DNA of 64,000 nt from JAQUBU01 sp036677685 (GTDB lineage Bacteria; Bacillota; Syntrophomonadia; Syntrophomonadales; Syntrophomonadaceae): contig JAVBWA010000022.1 in the NCBI GenBank assembly GCA_036677685.1, positions 1-64,000 on the forward strand, given 5' to 3'. Position numbers and translations under genes: made by a program. The notes below the pieces were generated by a model. It had not been told where the DNA came from and did not search any database. It worked only from the letters and a program-made list of their open reading frames with translations. Below are positions 40,327 through 48,805 of this stretch, piece by piece (within the stretch, counting starts at the first letter, position 1; each line of letters starts with the position of its first letter).

Positions 40327-42360
40327 TTAGAAAAGCGTTGCTATATCAATAATCAATCTTACATACCCGTCTCCGGCTACAATAGCTCCGGCAATACCCG
40401 GAATGCCTGCTAAAATTTTACCTAAAGTTTTTATTACTATTTCCTGCTGTCCAATCAGGGTATCTACTATCAACCCTATTTGCCGTTCAGATTTGCGGAC
40501 TACCACTACATACATTTCATCTTCGCGTTCAATTTCACCCGGTATTTCCAAAAGACTTGACAATCTGAACAACGGCAGTACATTGCCCCGCAGAACTATA
40601 ACTTCCTGATTTTGAACCATTTTGATATCGTGATTCTTAATCATGGTGGTTTCATCAACTGAACCCAGCGGTATGGCGTATATTTCATCTCTAACCGAAA
40701 TCATGAGGGCTTGAATAATCGCAAGGGTCAAGGGAAGTTTAATCCGGAACCGGGTGCCTTTGCCGGGTCGGGAATCCACAAAGATTTCACCGCTCAATGA
40801 TTCAATTTTGGTTTTGACAACATCCAAACCAACTCCACGCCCCGAAACATCGGTCACATTCTGGGCTGTGCTGAAACCGGAGCTAAACAGCAAAGCGATA
40901 GCATCGTCAATATTCATCTGTTCAGCTTCTTTGGCAGTTATTAATCCTTTTTCAACACCCTTTTCCAAAACCCTTTTAACATTAATGCCTGCACCATCAT
41001 CTTCTACTTCGATATATACATTGTTACCTTCATGACGCGCCCGCAGCATAACAGTGCCTTTTTGTGCCTTACCTGCTTTAAGCCTTTCCTGAGGCGACTC
41101 AATTGCATGATCAATGGCATTGCGGAGTAAATGAACCAGAGGATCGCCAATTTCATCAATTACCGTACGATCCAATTCAGTTTCCTTGCCCTCCATGAGG
41201 AAGTCTACTTCCTTATTAAGGTCTTTGGCCAGATCCCTGACCATTCTCGGGAAGCGGTTGAATACCTGTTCAACCGGAACCATCCTAACCTTCATAACCA
41301 CCGACTGCAAATCAGTACTGATTCGGTCAATCTGTTCAATAGTTTCATTAAGCTCACCTATTTTGCTGCTGGCGCCAATTTGCTCCAAACGCCCTTTGTG
41401 CATAACCAGTTCGCCGACCAGATTCATCAGACTATCCAAGCGGTCTATATCAACCCGAACCGTTTGCTTAACTTTATGGGCCTTTTTTTGTTCCGGTGCA
41501 TCGTTTGCGGTCTCTTTGCTTTCCTGAACTGTCTCAGTACTTAAAGGCTGCTGCTCGGTATTAATATTGTTAATATCCATCTCTTGAATAGTCAGTACCT
41601 TGATTTCAGAAATATTATTCAAACGGTTTTCAAGATCTTTCGTTTCGGCCCCGCTAATTACAAATATTTCAAAATAATCTTCAAATTTGCCTTCTTCGAT
41701 ATCCTGGGCGGCCGGTATCGATTTTATTACCTCGCTGTCCTCTTCCAAGGCCCTGAATACCATAAACGCACGAACTGCTTTCATTAAACAGTTCTTATCC
41801 ACTTCCAATTTTATGTAATTAATTTTAAATTCTTTACTGGCTGCTTCTTTTAAAATGGTAATATCATATTCGTTAAAACCAAAATTATTTGTATCAGCTA
41901 AAGCATAGTCTACTCCGGTACCCAAATCGGCTTCCAGAGTAGCACTGGTTTGACTGACCACTATAGACGAATCATTGCCGCTTTTTACATTTTCAAGCAA
42001 AGAAATCAGCTCACTATTATCGATAGCCCCGGAACTTCCAGATTCTATACGGTCAATAATTAACTGTATGCGATCAAAACATTGAAAAAGAACATCTACT
42101 ACCTGAGAATTAACTTCCAGCATCCCTTCCTTTAAATCGGACAGCACGTTTTCCATATGATGAGTTAAATCAGCAAGATCTTCAAAACCCATAGTGGAAG
42201 ACATGCCCTTAAGGGTATGGGCAGCACGAAAGATCTCGTTCAATACCGAAATATCCTGGGAGTGTTTTTCTAATTCCAATAGTTTCTGATTGAGGCTTTC
42301 TATGTGTTCCTTGCTTTCTTCCAGGAAAACATCAAGGTACTGGGACATGTCCATTTTCAT
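40327..42360 (-). CDS. cheA: Chemotaxis histidine kinase CheA
   Basis: CheA autophosphorylates and passes phosphate to CheY and CheB. Domains of the 677-residue protein: P1 HPt with His48 in AAHTLKGMSSTMGFEDL, a P2-like response-regulator-docking region (~185-265), P3 dimerisation (about 305-365, VRVDIDRLDSLMNLVGELV), P4 kinase with the N box HLLRNAIDHAIES, G1 VEDDGAGIN and G2 GRGVGLDVV, and P5 CheW-like domain (about 540-675). ATG at 42360 has AGGAGGTG nine bases upstream; the GTG at 42372 overlaps this site and is unlikely. A dispersed repeat separates it from cheB. Confidence 0.95.
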   Translation of the reverse strand: MKMDMSQYLDVFLEESKEHIESLNQKLLELEKHSQDISVLNEIFRAAHTLKGMSSTMGFEDLADLTHHMENVLSDLKEGMLEVNSQVVDVLFQCFDRIQLIIDRIESGSSGAIDNSELISLLENVKSGNDSSIVVSQTSATLEADLGTGVDYALADTNNFGFNEYDITILKEAASKEFKINYIKLEVDKNCLMKAVRAFMVFRALEEDSEVIKSIPAAQDIEEGKFEDYFEIFVISGAETKDLENRLNNISEIKVLTIQEMDINNINTEQQPLSTETVQESKETANDAPEQKKAHKVKQTVRVDIDRLDSLMNLVGELVMHKGRLEQIGASSKIGELNETIEQIDRISTDLQSVVMKVRMVPVEQVFNRFPRMVRDLAKDLNKEVDFLMEGKETELDRTVIDEIGDPLVHLLRNAIDHAIESPQERLKAGKAQKGTVMLRARHEGNNVYIEVEDDGAGINVKRVLEKGVEKGLITAKEAEQMNIDDAIALLFSSGFSTAQNVTDVSGRGVGLDVVKTKIESLSGEIFVDSRPGKGTRFRIKLPLTLAIIQALMISVRDEIYAIPLGSVDETTMIKNHDIKMVQNQEVIVLRGNVLPLFRLSSLLEIPGEIEREDEMYVVVVRKSERQIGLIVDTLIGQQEIVIKTLGKILAGIPGIAGAIVAGDGYVRLIIDIATLF

Positions 42361-42401
42361 TGAAATAATCACCTCCTAATAATTTTGTATATCTGATTTG
42401 C

Positions 42402-42540
42402 CTTAAGCATCGGAAGAAACTGCGGAGCAGTTTCAACACAGTTCTGCAACGAAGCGGGGGATTATAACCCGCTGCCTGTTTTTTAAATAGGAACCCGACC
42501 ACTTATAGAAGCGTGGGATACCTTTCGCCTCGTTATAACA
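42402..42540 (+). repeat. ~135-bp dispersed repeat, copy 4
   Basis: It opens CTTAAGCATCGGAAGAAACT, has the palindrome GAAACTGCGGAGCAGTTTC, CTGCAACGAAGCGGGGGATT, GCCTGTTTTTTAAATAGGAA, CCCGACCACTTATAGAAGCG and closes CTTTCGCCTCGTTATAAC. The TTA at 42533-42535 is the cheB stop codon read on the minus strand. Confidence 0.88.
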
Positions 42541-43603
42541 TTCTCAAAACTTCCTCACTAATATCGGCAAGCGGCACCACCTTATCAACCATGCCGGTTT
42601 CCACAGCCGCTTTTGGCATTCCATATACAATGCAGCTCGACTGGTGTTCGGCGATTATTTTTGCATTCTTTGCTTTAATGCGTCCCAATGCTGATGCTCC
42701 GTCATGCCCCATACCGGTCATTATTACACACACCATATGCGACCAAAACTGTTCCGCAACCGATTCCAGCATTACGTCGACTGCAGGGCGCAGGCCCCCC
42801 CGGGGCATGGATTTATCAAGATTTATATACAGCTCCCGAACACTATCCCTGGTGGACCGTAAAACTGTCAAATGAAAATCGCCCGGCGCTATGTATGCGC
42901 AACCCGGCAAAACTTTTTCCCCTTGCTCTGCTTCTTTAACCTTAATCTCTGACAATGAGTCGAGACGGTCAGCCAAAGATTTCGTAAATCCCGGCGGCAT
43001 ATGTTGAACTACCAGAATACCGGCATCAATATAGGCCGGGAAACGGGGTAAAACCTGATGCAAGGCTTTTGGACCCCCCGTTGATGTACCAATTAGCACC
43101 AGTTTATTTAATTCCTTGTTGGGATCAATTGCCTTCTTAAGTGGCGATACTTCTTTTTTGGTAAAAATTTCGGGTATACTATTAAAATTCTGCAATTTTT
43201 TCTTAGTACCTGCCACAATTTTAATTTTTTTGACTATTTCTTCTTTAATAGTTTCAATATCAAGAGAAATTTGCCCTGAGGGTTTGGGTATAAAATCAAC
43301 CGCGCCAAGTTGCAGGGCTTTAAAAGTCTGCTCGGCACCGCTCTTGGTCAGGCTGCTCAGCATAATAATCGGAACCGGATCGGTGGTCATAATTTTGCCC
43401 AAAGCGGATAACCCATCCATCTCCGGCATTTCCACATCCATAGTAATAACATCGGGTTTTAATTCCTTTACTTTGAGCAGGGCCTCATTACCGTTTTTGG
43501 CTTTGCCAACAACCTCCAGTTCGGCATCACTGTTTATGATATCGGCTATTACTTTGCGCATAAAAGCAGAGTCATCTACAACCAGAACTTTAATTTTAAC
43601 CAC
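42533..43603 (-). CDS. cheB: Chemotaxis methylesterase/deamidase CheB
   Basis: CheB demethylates receptor glutamates when phosphorylated. The 356-residue protein has an N-terminal receiver with Asp10/Asp11 and phosphorylation site Asp56 (in ITMDVEMPEMDG) and a C-terminal methylesterase with GTSTGGPKAL (catalytic Ser near 173), VVQHMPPGFTKSLADRL (His) and VIMTGMGHDGASALGRIK (Asp). It follows the PilZ gene and precedes cheA; its stop codon is part of a dispersed repeat. Confidence 0.96.
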   Translation of the reverse strand: MVKIKVLVVDDSAFMRKVIADIINSDAELEVVGKAKNGNEALLKVKELKPDVITMDVEMPEMDGLSALGKIMTTDPVPIIMLSSLTKSGAEQTFKALQLGAVDFIPKPSGQISLDIETIKEEIVKKIKIVAGTKKKLQNFNSIPEIFTKKEVSPLKKAIDPNKELNKLVLIGTSTGGPKALHQVLPRFPAYIDAGILVVQHMPPGFTKSLADRLDSLSEIKVKEAEQGEKVLPGCAYIAPGDFHLTVLRSTRDSVRELYINLDKSMPRGGLRPAVDVMLESVAEQFWSHMVCVIMTGMGHDGASALGRIKAKNAKIIAEHQSSCIVYGMPKAAVETGMVDKVVPLADISEEVLRML

Positions 43604-43617
43604 TAACAGCCGTCCTC

Positions 43618-44274
43618 CTATTCTCTGACTCCCTTTTTAATCCATTCTCGCTGTTTATTGAAAATAAATTTAAAAATACGGTCTTGTTGAAACTCATTGA
43701 AGTCGTCATATTCTATGGCGTATTTGCTGTTTTCTCCTTCTTGCTTGGCCTTGGCAAGAACTCTGACTACATGGGCTTTACAAAAAACCGATTCGGTTTC
43801 CGGCAGCTTTATTTCCAATTCCAACTTCTGGTCCTTATCCATGACCACCGGGGTATAAAGCAACAGTCCTCCTGCACTTATATCACCTGTGATACCTGTC
43901 AATATTTCGCTTTTTTGCTTGTCGATAATGGTTTTAAAAGCCACCGGGATAGCTATTTCCAAGCGTACAAAAGTACGTTTCTGATTCATTCTAACCAGTT
44001 CCTGGGGTTTATCTATAATCAATAAGGGAATATGCCCCCTTCTCCGATCTACAATAGTTACATAACCCCCGAAAAGACTGTTTTTATATTTTAGCTGAAT
44101 TTTTATCCGTTGCCCCACCCGCAAGGTAATATATACCCCTTTACGCATGGGCATGGATATATACCAATAATCGCCATTAATTTCTTCGATTCGACTGGGC
44201 AGGTACTCGTTACCTTTTGTCGCTTCAATTTCAATCTCCAGCAACTGGTTGATTTTTATATCATCAGCTTTCAT
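43618..44274 (-). CDS. PilZ-domain c-di-GMP effector, YcgR-like
   Basis: The 218-residue protein has an N-terminal YcgR-N-like flagellar brake domain (residues ~1-90, RVGQRIKIQLKYKNSLFGGY) and a C-terminal PilZ domain with the c-di-GMP-binding RTFVRLEIAIP (RxxxR-type) and DISAGGLLLYTP motifs. Proteins of this type bind c-di-GMP and slow the motor by touching the stator or switch. ATG at 44274 follows GAGGG by seven bases. Its place between flhG and cheB gives a direct link between c-di-GMP and motility here. Confidence 0.88.
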   Translation of the reverse strand: MKADDIKINQLLEIEIEATKGNEYLPSRIEEINGDYWYISMPMRKGVYITLRVGQRIKIQLKYKNSLFGGYVTIVDRRRGHIPLLIIDKPQELVRMNQKRTFVRLEIAIPVAFKTIIDKQKSEILTGITGDISAGGLLLYTPVVMDKDQKLELEIKLPETESVFCKAHVVRVLAKAKQEGENSKYAIEYDDFNEFQQDRIFKFIFNKQREWIKKGVRE

Positions 44275-44294
44275 AATCAATCCCTCACAAACAA

Positions 44295-45197
44295 CTATTT
44301 AATAAACCCTGCAATTTTTTCTATAAAATTTTTAATTCCGCCCCGTTTGAGGTCTAACCCATGAGCATTATCACTGTTTGATTCCAATAAATTGCTGGTT
44401 ATCGCATCTATATTGCGAGCTGCCGGGCTTTTGGGAAATATCTGGACAAACGCCTGCTGACGCCTTATACCCTCCCCGATTAATGGTTCATTAATAATAT
44501 GACCCAGCGGCTTTATGGAGCAGTTTAAAAACTTCTCACAAACCAGCTTAAATTTCTCGGCTACCAGAATGCCTTCGGAATTGTCATTTACCCGGTTTAC
44601 TACCATGTACATATTACCCGGAAAAGAATTCTTGGTAACGCTCTTTACAATACTATAGGCATCAGTTATGGAAGTTGGTTCCGGAGTAGTAATAACGATT
44701 ACATCATCAGCCGCCAGCAGAAAAGCTATTACACTTTTTGAAATGCCCGCACCAGTGTCAATAATCATATAATCATATTCACCATCAAGTTTTCGGAGTT
44801 CAACCAGGATGCGCTTAAGCTGATCCTCATTCAGGTTGGCCAGTTCACTAATACCAGAACCGCCCGGAATTATCTTTAAACCTTCCGGACCTATTACGGT
44901 AATGTCCTTTAAAGTTTTTTTCTCTTGTATCATATGATAAAGGTTATATTTGGTAACCAAACCAAGCATTACATCTAAATTAGCCAAGCCCATATCTGCG
45001 TCCATAAGAATAACCTTCTTACCCCGGGTACATAGATTGATTGCTATATTAAGGGCCAGCGTGCTTTTTCCGACCCCGCCTTTACCGCTGCTGATTACCA
45101 CAACGCGGCTTTTTTTCAACTCCCGGCTTATCTCGGCTTCAATTTGCTTTTTTACATTGTGCGCCATTTCCCTGAGCTTGTCGGCTTGATCTTTCAT
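44295..45197 (-). CDS. flhG: Flagellar number regulator FlhG (YlxH, MinD-like ATPase)
   Basis: FlhG is a ParA/MinD-type ATPase that controls flagellar number and position and stimulates the FlhF GTPase. The 300-residue product has the deviant Walker A SSGKGGVGKSTLALN (36-50), DADMGLANLDVML, the switch IIDTGAGISKSVI motif, and a short N-terminal helix with basic residues that may include the FlhF-activating segment. It overlaps flhF by four bases, the fixed pairing in polar and peritrichous flagellates. Confidence 0.95.
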   Translation of the reverse strand: MKDQADKLREMAHNVKKQIEAEISRELKKSRVVVISSGKGGVGKSTLALNIAINLCTRGKKVILMDADMGLANLDVMLGLVTKYNLYHMIQEKKTLKDITVIGPEGLKIIPGGSGISELANLNEDQLKRILVELRKLDGEYDYMIIDTGAGISKSVIAFLLAADDVIVITTPEPTSITDAYSIVKSVTKNSFPGNMYMVVNRVNDNSEGILVAEKFKLVCEKFLNCSIKPLGHIINEPLIGEGIRRQQAFVQIFPKSPAARNIDAITSNLLESNSDNAHGLDLKRGGIKNFIEKIAGFIK

Positions 45198-46381
45198 GAT
45201 GCACCCTCCTCTTTGAGGAGCATTTGGGCAAGCCGCAGGCTGTCTGGTATTTCAATGTCATCAGGCACATTCTGTCCATTGGTTAAATAAGCAATGGGCT
45301 TTTTAATTTCATAAATAGTATTCAATATCCGTCCATAATTGCAGGTTTCATCAAGTTTGGTAAAAATGATTTTATCTACCCCGATGTTATTGAATTTCTG
45401 GTAAATGTTAATCAAATCACTGCTATGGGTGGTAATGCTTAAAACCAGAATAGTCTCATCCGGTCTAGCAATCTCAATATATTCTTGAAGCTCTTGCATA
45501 TGTTCTTCTTTATATGGGCTGCGCCCGGCCGTATCAACAAAAATAATATCCTTGTCTTTGTACAGCTCTATAGCTGAAGCCAAATCCAGGGGATTAAATA
45601 CTACACTGATCGGTATATCAATTATTTCCGCAAATGTTCTTAATTGTTGGGCTGCTGATACCCTATAGGTATCAAGTGTAATTAGCGCTACATCTTTGCC
45701 ATCCGTAAAAGCCATATTTGCCGCCAGTTTAGCTATGGTCGTGGTTTTTCCTACTCCAGTTGGGCCAATCATAAATACGAGATTCCCCTTTTTGTTGTCC
45801 CGGGTATTGATAGGTTTCACATCATTTATGTATTCCTGCAAGGTTTGCAGGCATAATTCCCTGATCCAGGCATCATCTCCGACTTTTTCCCTGGGCATCC
45901 GGGCTTCAACACTGTTGATGATTTTAAGTGCTATATCTTTATCCACCTGATTATTGACCAGGGTTTCATAAAAGAGCTGGACTTCTTCAGACATGCCTTT
46001 AATCAGCTCTACTTCATACATTTTGAGCTTGACATCAGATATAATGCTTTTCATTTTTTGCATTTCCTGCAATAGTTCTTTATCTTGTTCGGTTTTAACT
46101 GCAGGCACTTCCGGCTCCACCGGGGCGGGTTTTATTGGTTGGGGAGCAGCTGCAGGTACCGGTGCAGGGGGCGGAACCGGTTTACGCTGACGATCACTGT
46201 TTACCCGTAAATTGTCATCAATAGCTACAGTTATCTCGACCTGAGGTGCAAACAAGAAGCTTAAAATACCGCCTTTTTTAACCTTGCTTGTATGTAAAAT
46301 GATCGCATCCCGGCCCATTTCGGCTTTGGCTTGTTTTAAGGCACTTTGAAAGTCTTTGGCTACAAATTTTTTTATAATCAT
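45194..46381 (-). CDS. flhF: Flagellar SRP-type GTPase FlhF
   Basis: FlhF is the third signal-recognition GTPase and guides basal body placement. The 395-residue protein has an N-terminal B domain (KKFVAKDFQSALKQAKAEMG), a Pro/Ala-rich linker (about 66-95), an N domain (~105-195), and the G domain with GPTGVGKTTTIAKLA (206-220), DTYRVSAAQQLRTFAEI, DTAGRSPY and TKLDETCNYG. It overlaps flhA and flhG by four bases each, showing a tight operon. Confidence 0.96.
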   Translation of the reverse strand: MIIKKFVAKDFQSALKQAKAEMGRDAIILHTSKVKKGGILSFLFAPQVEITVAIDDNLRVNSDRQRKPVPPPAPVPAAAPQPIKPAPVEPEVPAVKTEQDKELLQEMQKMKSIISDVKLKMYEVELIKGMSEEVQLFYETLVNNQVDKDIALKIINSVEARMPREKVGDDAWIRELCLQTLQEYINDVKPINTRDNKKGNLVFMIGPTGVGKTTTIAKLAANMAFTDGKDVALITLDTYRVSAAQQLRTFAEIIDIPISVVFNPLDLASAIELYKDKDIIFVDTAGRSPYKEEHMQELQEYIEIARPDETILVLSITTHSSDLINIYQKFNNIGVDKIIFTKLDETCNYGRILNTIYEIKKPIAYLTNGQNVPDDIEIPDSLRLAQMLLKEEGAS

Positions 46382-48441
46382 GGAGACACCATCCCTATTA
46401 CTTCAACATTTACCCCGGTATCAATCTCGTTATATGAAAGAACCAGAAGATTGGGAATAAACCTGTCAACCAGCCGTTTAAAATAGAGTCTTAGAACTGG
46501 GGCACATATTACTATAGGAGTTATACCCTTTTTATTTAAATCGTCAAAATATGAAGAGAGTTTGTCCACCATCTTCTGGGCTACATCCGGGTCAAGAGCC
46601 AAATAGGCCCCGAACTCACTCTGTTGCACGGAATCCCGCAGTTTTTCCTCCAACCCCGGATCAAGAGTTAAAACATTCAATTTGCCATCTGCACTGGCAT
46701 ACTGCTTGCTGATCTGTCGCCGCAGCGATTGCCGTACATATTCGGTTAACACATCGGTATCTTTAGTTAGTTTCGCATAATCCGCCAGCGTTTCCAGAAT
46801 AGTAAGCATATCGCGAATAGCTACCTGCTCTTTCAAAAGATTGGCAAGAACTTTTTGCAGATCGCCCAAGCTTAATAAATCAGGTATCAATTCGTCCACT
46901 ACGGCAGGGTTGCTTTCTTTAATAAAGTTTATAGTATTTTGAATTTCCTGTCTCCCCAATAATTCGTAAGCATGGGATTTTATGACTGAAGTCAGGTGGG
47001 TGGCTAGGACTGAAGGCGGATCTACAACCGTATACCCTTTTAATTCGGCACCGTCTTTGGCAAGGGTATCGATCCACCGGGCTGGCAGATTAAAAGCTGG
47101 TTCGATAGTATCTATACCGGCCAATTCCATATCATATTCAATTTCCGGGCCAATCGCCAGATAGTTGTCCAGAACCAGGTCTCCGCCTGCAATCTGGTTG
47201 CCTTTTATTTTAATAACATAGCTGTTGGGTTTAAGCTGCATATTGTCCCGGATGCGGATAGGAGGCACGATAAATCCCAATTCAACCGCACACTGCCTTC
47301 TGATCATTACTATTCGATCGAGCAGGTCTCCACCCTGTTCGGAATCAACCAGCGGAATAAGGCCGTAACCCAGTTCCATTTCCATTTTTTCCACTTGCAG
47401 CAGTTCAACCACATTTTCGGCCTTTTTAATCTGTTCGGCTTCTTCCACATCCTCCAAATCAGGTTCCACTTCCACTTCCGCAGTCGACTTGCGAAAGACA
47501 AAATACATTAGTGCAAAAAAAGCCGCCAAAGAATACATAGGGATGCGGGGTAGCCCGATGGTTCCCATAATCAGCAATATCACCGCGACCATTCCAAGTG
47601 CTTTCGGATGGCCAAAAAGCTGGGTACCCATCTCACGACCCATGGTCAATTTGGAGTCGCTTCTGGTTACTACTATACCGGTGGCCGTAGATATAAGCAG
47701 TGCTGGAATCTGGGTAACCAAACCGTCACCGATAGTTAGGAGGGTATAGGTTTGCAGAGCTTCACTCCAGCCGAATCCTTTTTGCACCATGCCTATAATA
47801 AAACCGCCGACAATATTAATGATTATTATAATAATACCGGCAATGGCATCACCCTTGACAAATTTGCTGGCGCCATCCATGGCCCCGTAAAAGTCAGCTT
47901 CACTTTGTATTTTTTGCCGCCGCTGGCGGGCCGTGTCCTCATTGATAAGTCCGGCATTCAAGTCGGCGTCAATTGCCATTTGTTTGCCCGGCATCGCATC
48001 CAAAGTAAACCGGGCGGCAACTTCGGATACTCTTTCCGCGCCTTTGGTAATTACTACAAACTGAATAACTACCAGAATAAGAAATATTACCACTCCGACA
48101 ATGGCATTTCCTCCTACTACGAATTGCCCGAAGGCCTGGATAACGTCTCCGGCATATGCATAAAGCAAAATCAAGCGGGTAGCCGAAACGTTTAAGGCCA
48201 GCCGCAGTAAGGTTGTAACCAGGAGCAGGGAAGGGAAAATGGAAAACTCCAGAGGTTCGGTGTTAAACATGGATACCATCAAAATAATAAGGGCAAAGCT
48301 TATATTAAAGGTCAGTAAAACGTCTTGCACTACCGGGCTCATAGGAATAATCAGCATCATAACAATGCCAATTACAATAATGGCTATTAAAACGTCACTA
48401 TAATCAAGCATTTTTTGAATCAAGCCTGATTTAGAATTCAA
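46378..48441 (-). CDS. flhA: Flagellar export gate protein FlhA
   Basis: FlhA forms the ring of the type III export gate and receives chaperone-substrate complexes. The 687-residue protein has seven to eight N-terminal membrane helices (within ~15-320) with the FHIPEP block GDAIAGIIIIIINIVGGFII-type and ERVSEVAARFTLDAMPGKQM-type loops, then a linker and the cytosolic domain (about 340-687). TTG at 48441 has GGAGG eight bases upstream and is preferred; the frame is open to 48513 with two ATG codons lacking a site. Between flhA and flhB lie a repeat and a long palindrome. Confidence 0.95.
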   Translation of the reverse strand: MNSKSGLIQKMLDYSDVLIAIIVIGIVMMLIIPMSPVVQDVLLTFNISFALIILMVSMFNTEPLEFSIFPSLLLVTTLLRLALNVSATRLILLYAYAGDVIQAFGQFVVGGNAIVGVVIFLILVVIQFVVITKGAERVSEVAARFTLDAMPGKQMAIDADLNAGLINEDTARQRRQKIQSEADFYGAMDGASKFVKGDAIAGIIIIIINIVGGFIIGMVQKGFGWSEALQTYTLLTIGDGLVTQIPALLISTATGIVVTRSDSKLTMGREMGTQLFGHPKALGMVAVILLIMGTIGLPRIPMYSLAAFFALMYFVFRKSTAEVEVEPDLEDVEEAEQIKKAENVVELLQVEKMEMELGYGLIPLVDSEQGGDLLDRIVMIRRQCAVELGFIVPPIRIRDNMQLKPNSYVIKIKGNQIAGGDLVLDNYLAIGPEIEYDMELAGIDTIEPAFNLPARWIDTLAKDGAELKGYTVVDPPSVLATHLTSVIKSHAYELLGRQEIQNTINFIKESNPAVVDELIPDLLSLGDLQKVLANLLKEQVAIRDMLTILETLADYAKLTKDTDVLTEYVRQSLRRQISKQYASADGKLNVLTLDPGLEEKLRDSVQQSEFGAYLALDPDVAQKMVDKLSSYFDDLNKKGITPIVICAPVLRLYFKRLVDRFIPNLLVLSYNEIDTGVNVEVIGMVSP

Positions 48442-48525
48442 TACAAATTCCTCCATCGTTAAAGTGAGGTGCTGCTCGTAGAACCTATAAATAATCCATA
48501 CCCGGACAATCAACAGGTCACCTTA

Positions 48526-48660
48526 TTTAAGTATCGGAAGAAACTGCGGAGCAGTTTCAAGACACCGCTACAACGAGGCGGGGGATTAGCCCCCCCTCCT
48601 GTTTTGTTAATAATAACCCGATCTTTTATAGAAGCGGGGGACATCTTCGCCTCGTTATAA
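48526..48660 (+). repeat. ~135-bp dispersed repeat, copy 5
   Basis: It opens TTTAAGTATCGGAAGAAACT, has GAAACTGCGGAGCAGTTTC, CACCGCTACAACGAGGCGGG, CCTGTTTTGTTAATAATAAC, CCGATCTTTTATAGAAGCGG and closes at CTTCGCCTCGTTATAA. It is directly followed by the 120-bp palindrome in the flhB-flhA interval. Confidence 0.88.
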
Positions 48661-48677
48661 TGATCAGTATGTTTCGC

Positions 48678-48797
48678 AGACCGAGCAAATAAAGTGAAGA
48701 GCAAGGCTTTCAATAAGCCCGTGAATGAGGCGTACATAAGTACGTTGATTGAACGGGGTTATTGAATAACGCAGCTATTCGCTTTATTTGCCGGTCT
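48678..48797. repeat. 120-bp near-palindrome between flhB and flhA
   Basis: Three nested pairs share one exact centre (48737.5): outer arms 48678-48698 and 48777-48797 (AGACCG, CAAATAAAG, GAA in common), middle arms 48709-48722 and 48753-48766 (TTCAATAA, CCCGT, one mismatch), and inner arms CGTAC/GTACG (48731-48744, loop ATAA). The element begins nine bases beyond the flhB stop codon, and as RNA would form one long hairpin. A run of T follows it on the plus strand (CCTTTTTTATA). No second copy was seen in the window. Confidence 0.8.
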
Positions 48798-48805
48798 AAC
48801 CTTTT

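Larger units (their letters stand above)
48442..48805. other. flhB-flhA interval, two structured elements and no gene
   Basis: This 364-base gap interrupts an otherwise tightly packed operon. It contains repeat copy 5 and the 120-bp palindrome, plus ~85 bases before flhA that include the flhA ribosome binding site. The 75-codon frame at 48510-48737 lies inside these repeats and is not credible as a gene. Confidence 0.6.

Noticed and set aside
10459..48660. CRISPR array or tandem repeat
   Set aside because: The ~135-bp copies are far apart, single and in both orientations; no regular spacers occur anywhere in the window.
48510..48737. 75-codon minus-strand frame between flhB and flhA
   Set aside because: It lies wholly within the dispersed repeat and the 120-bp palindrome.
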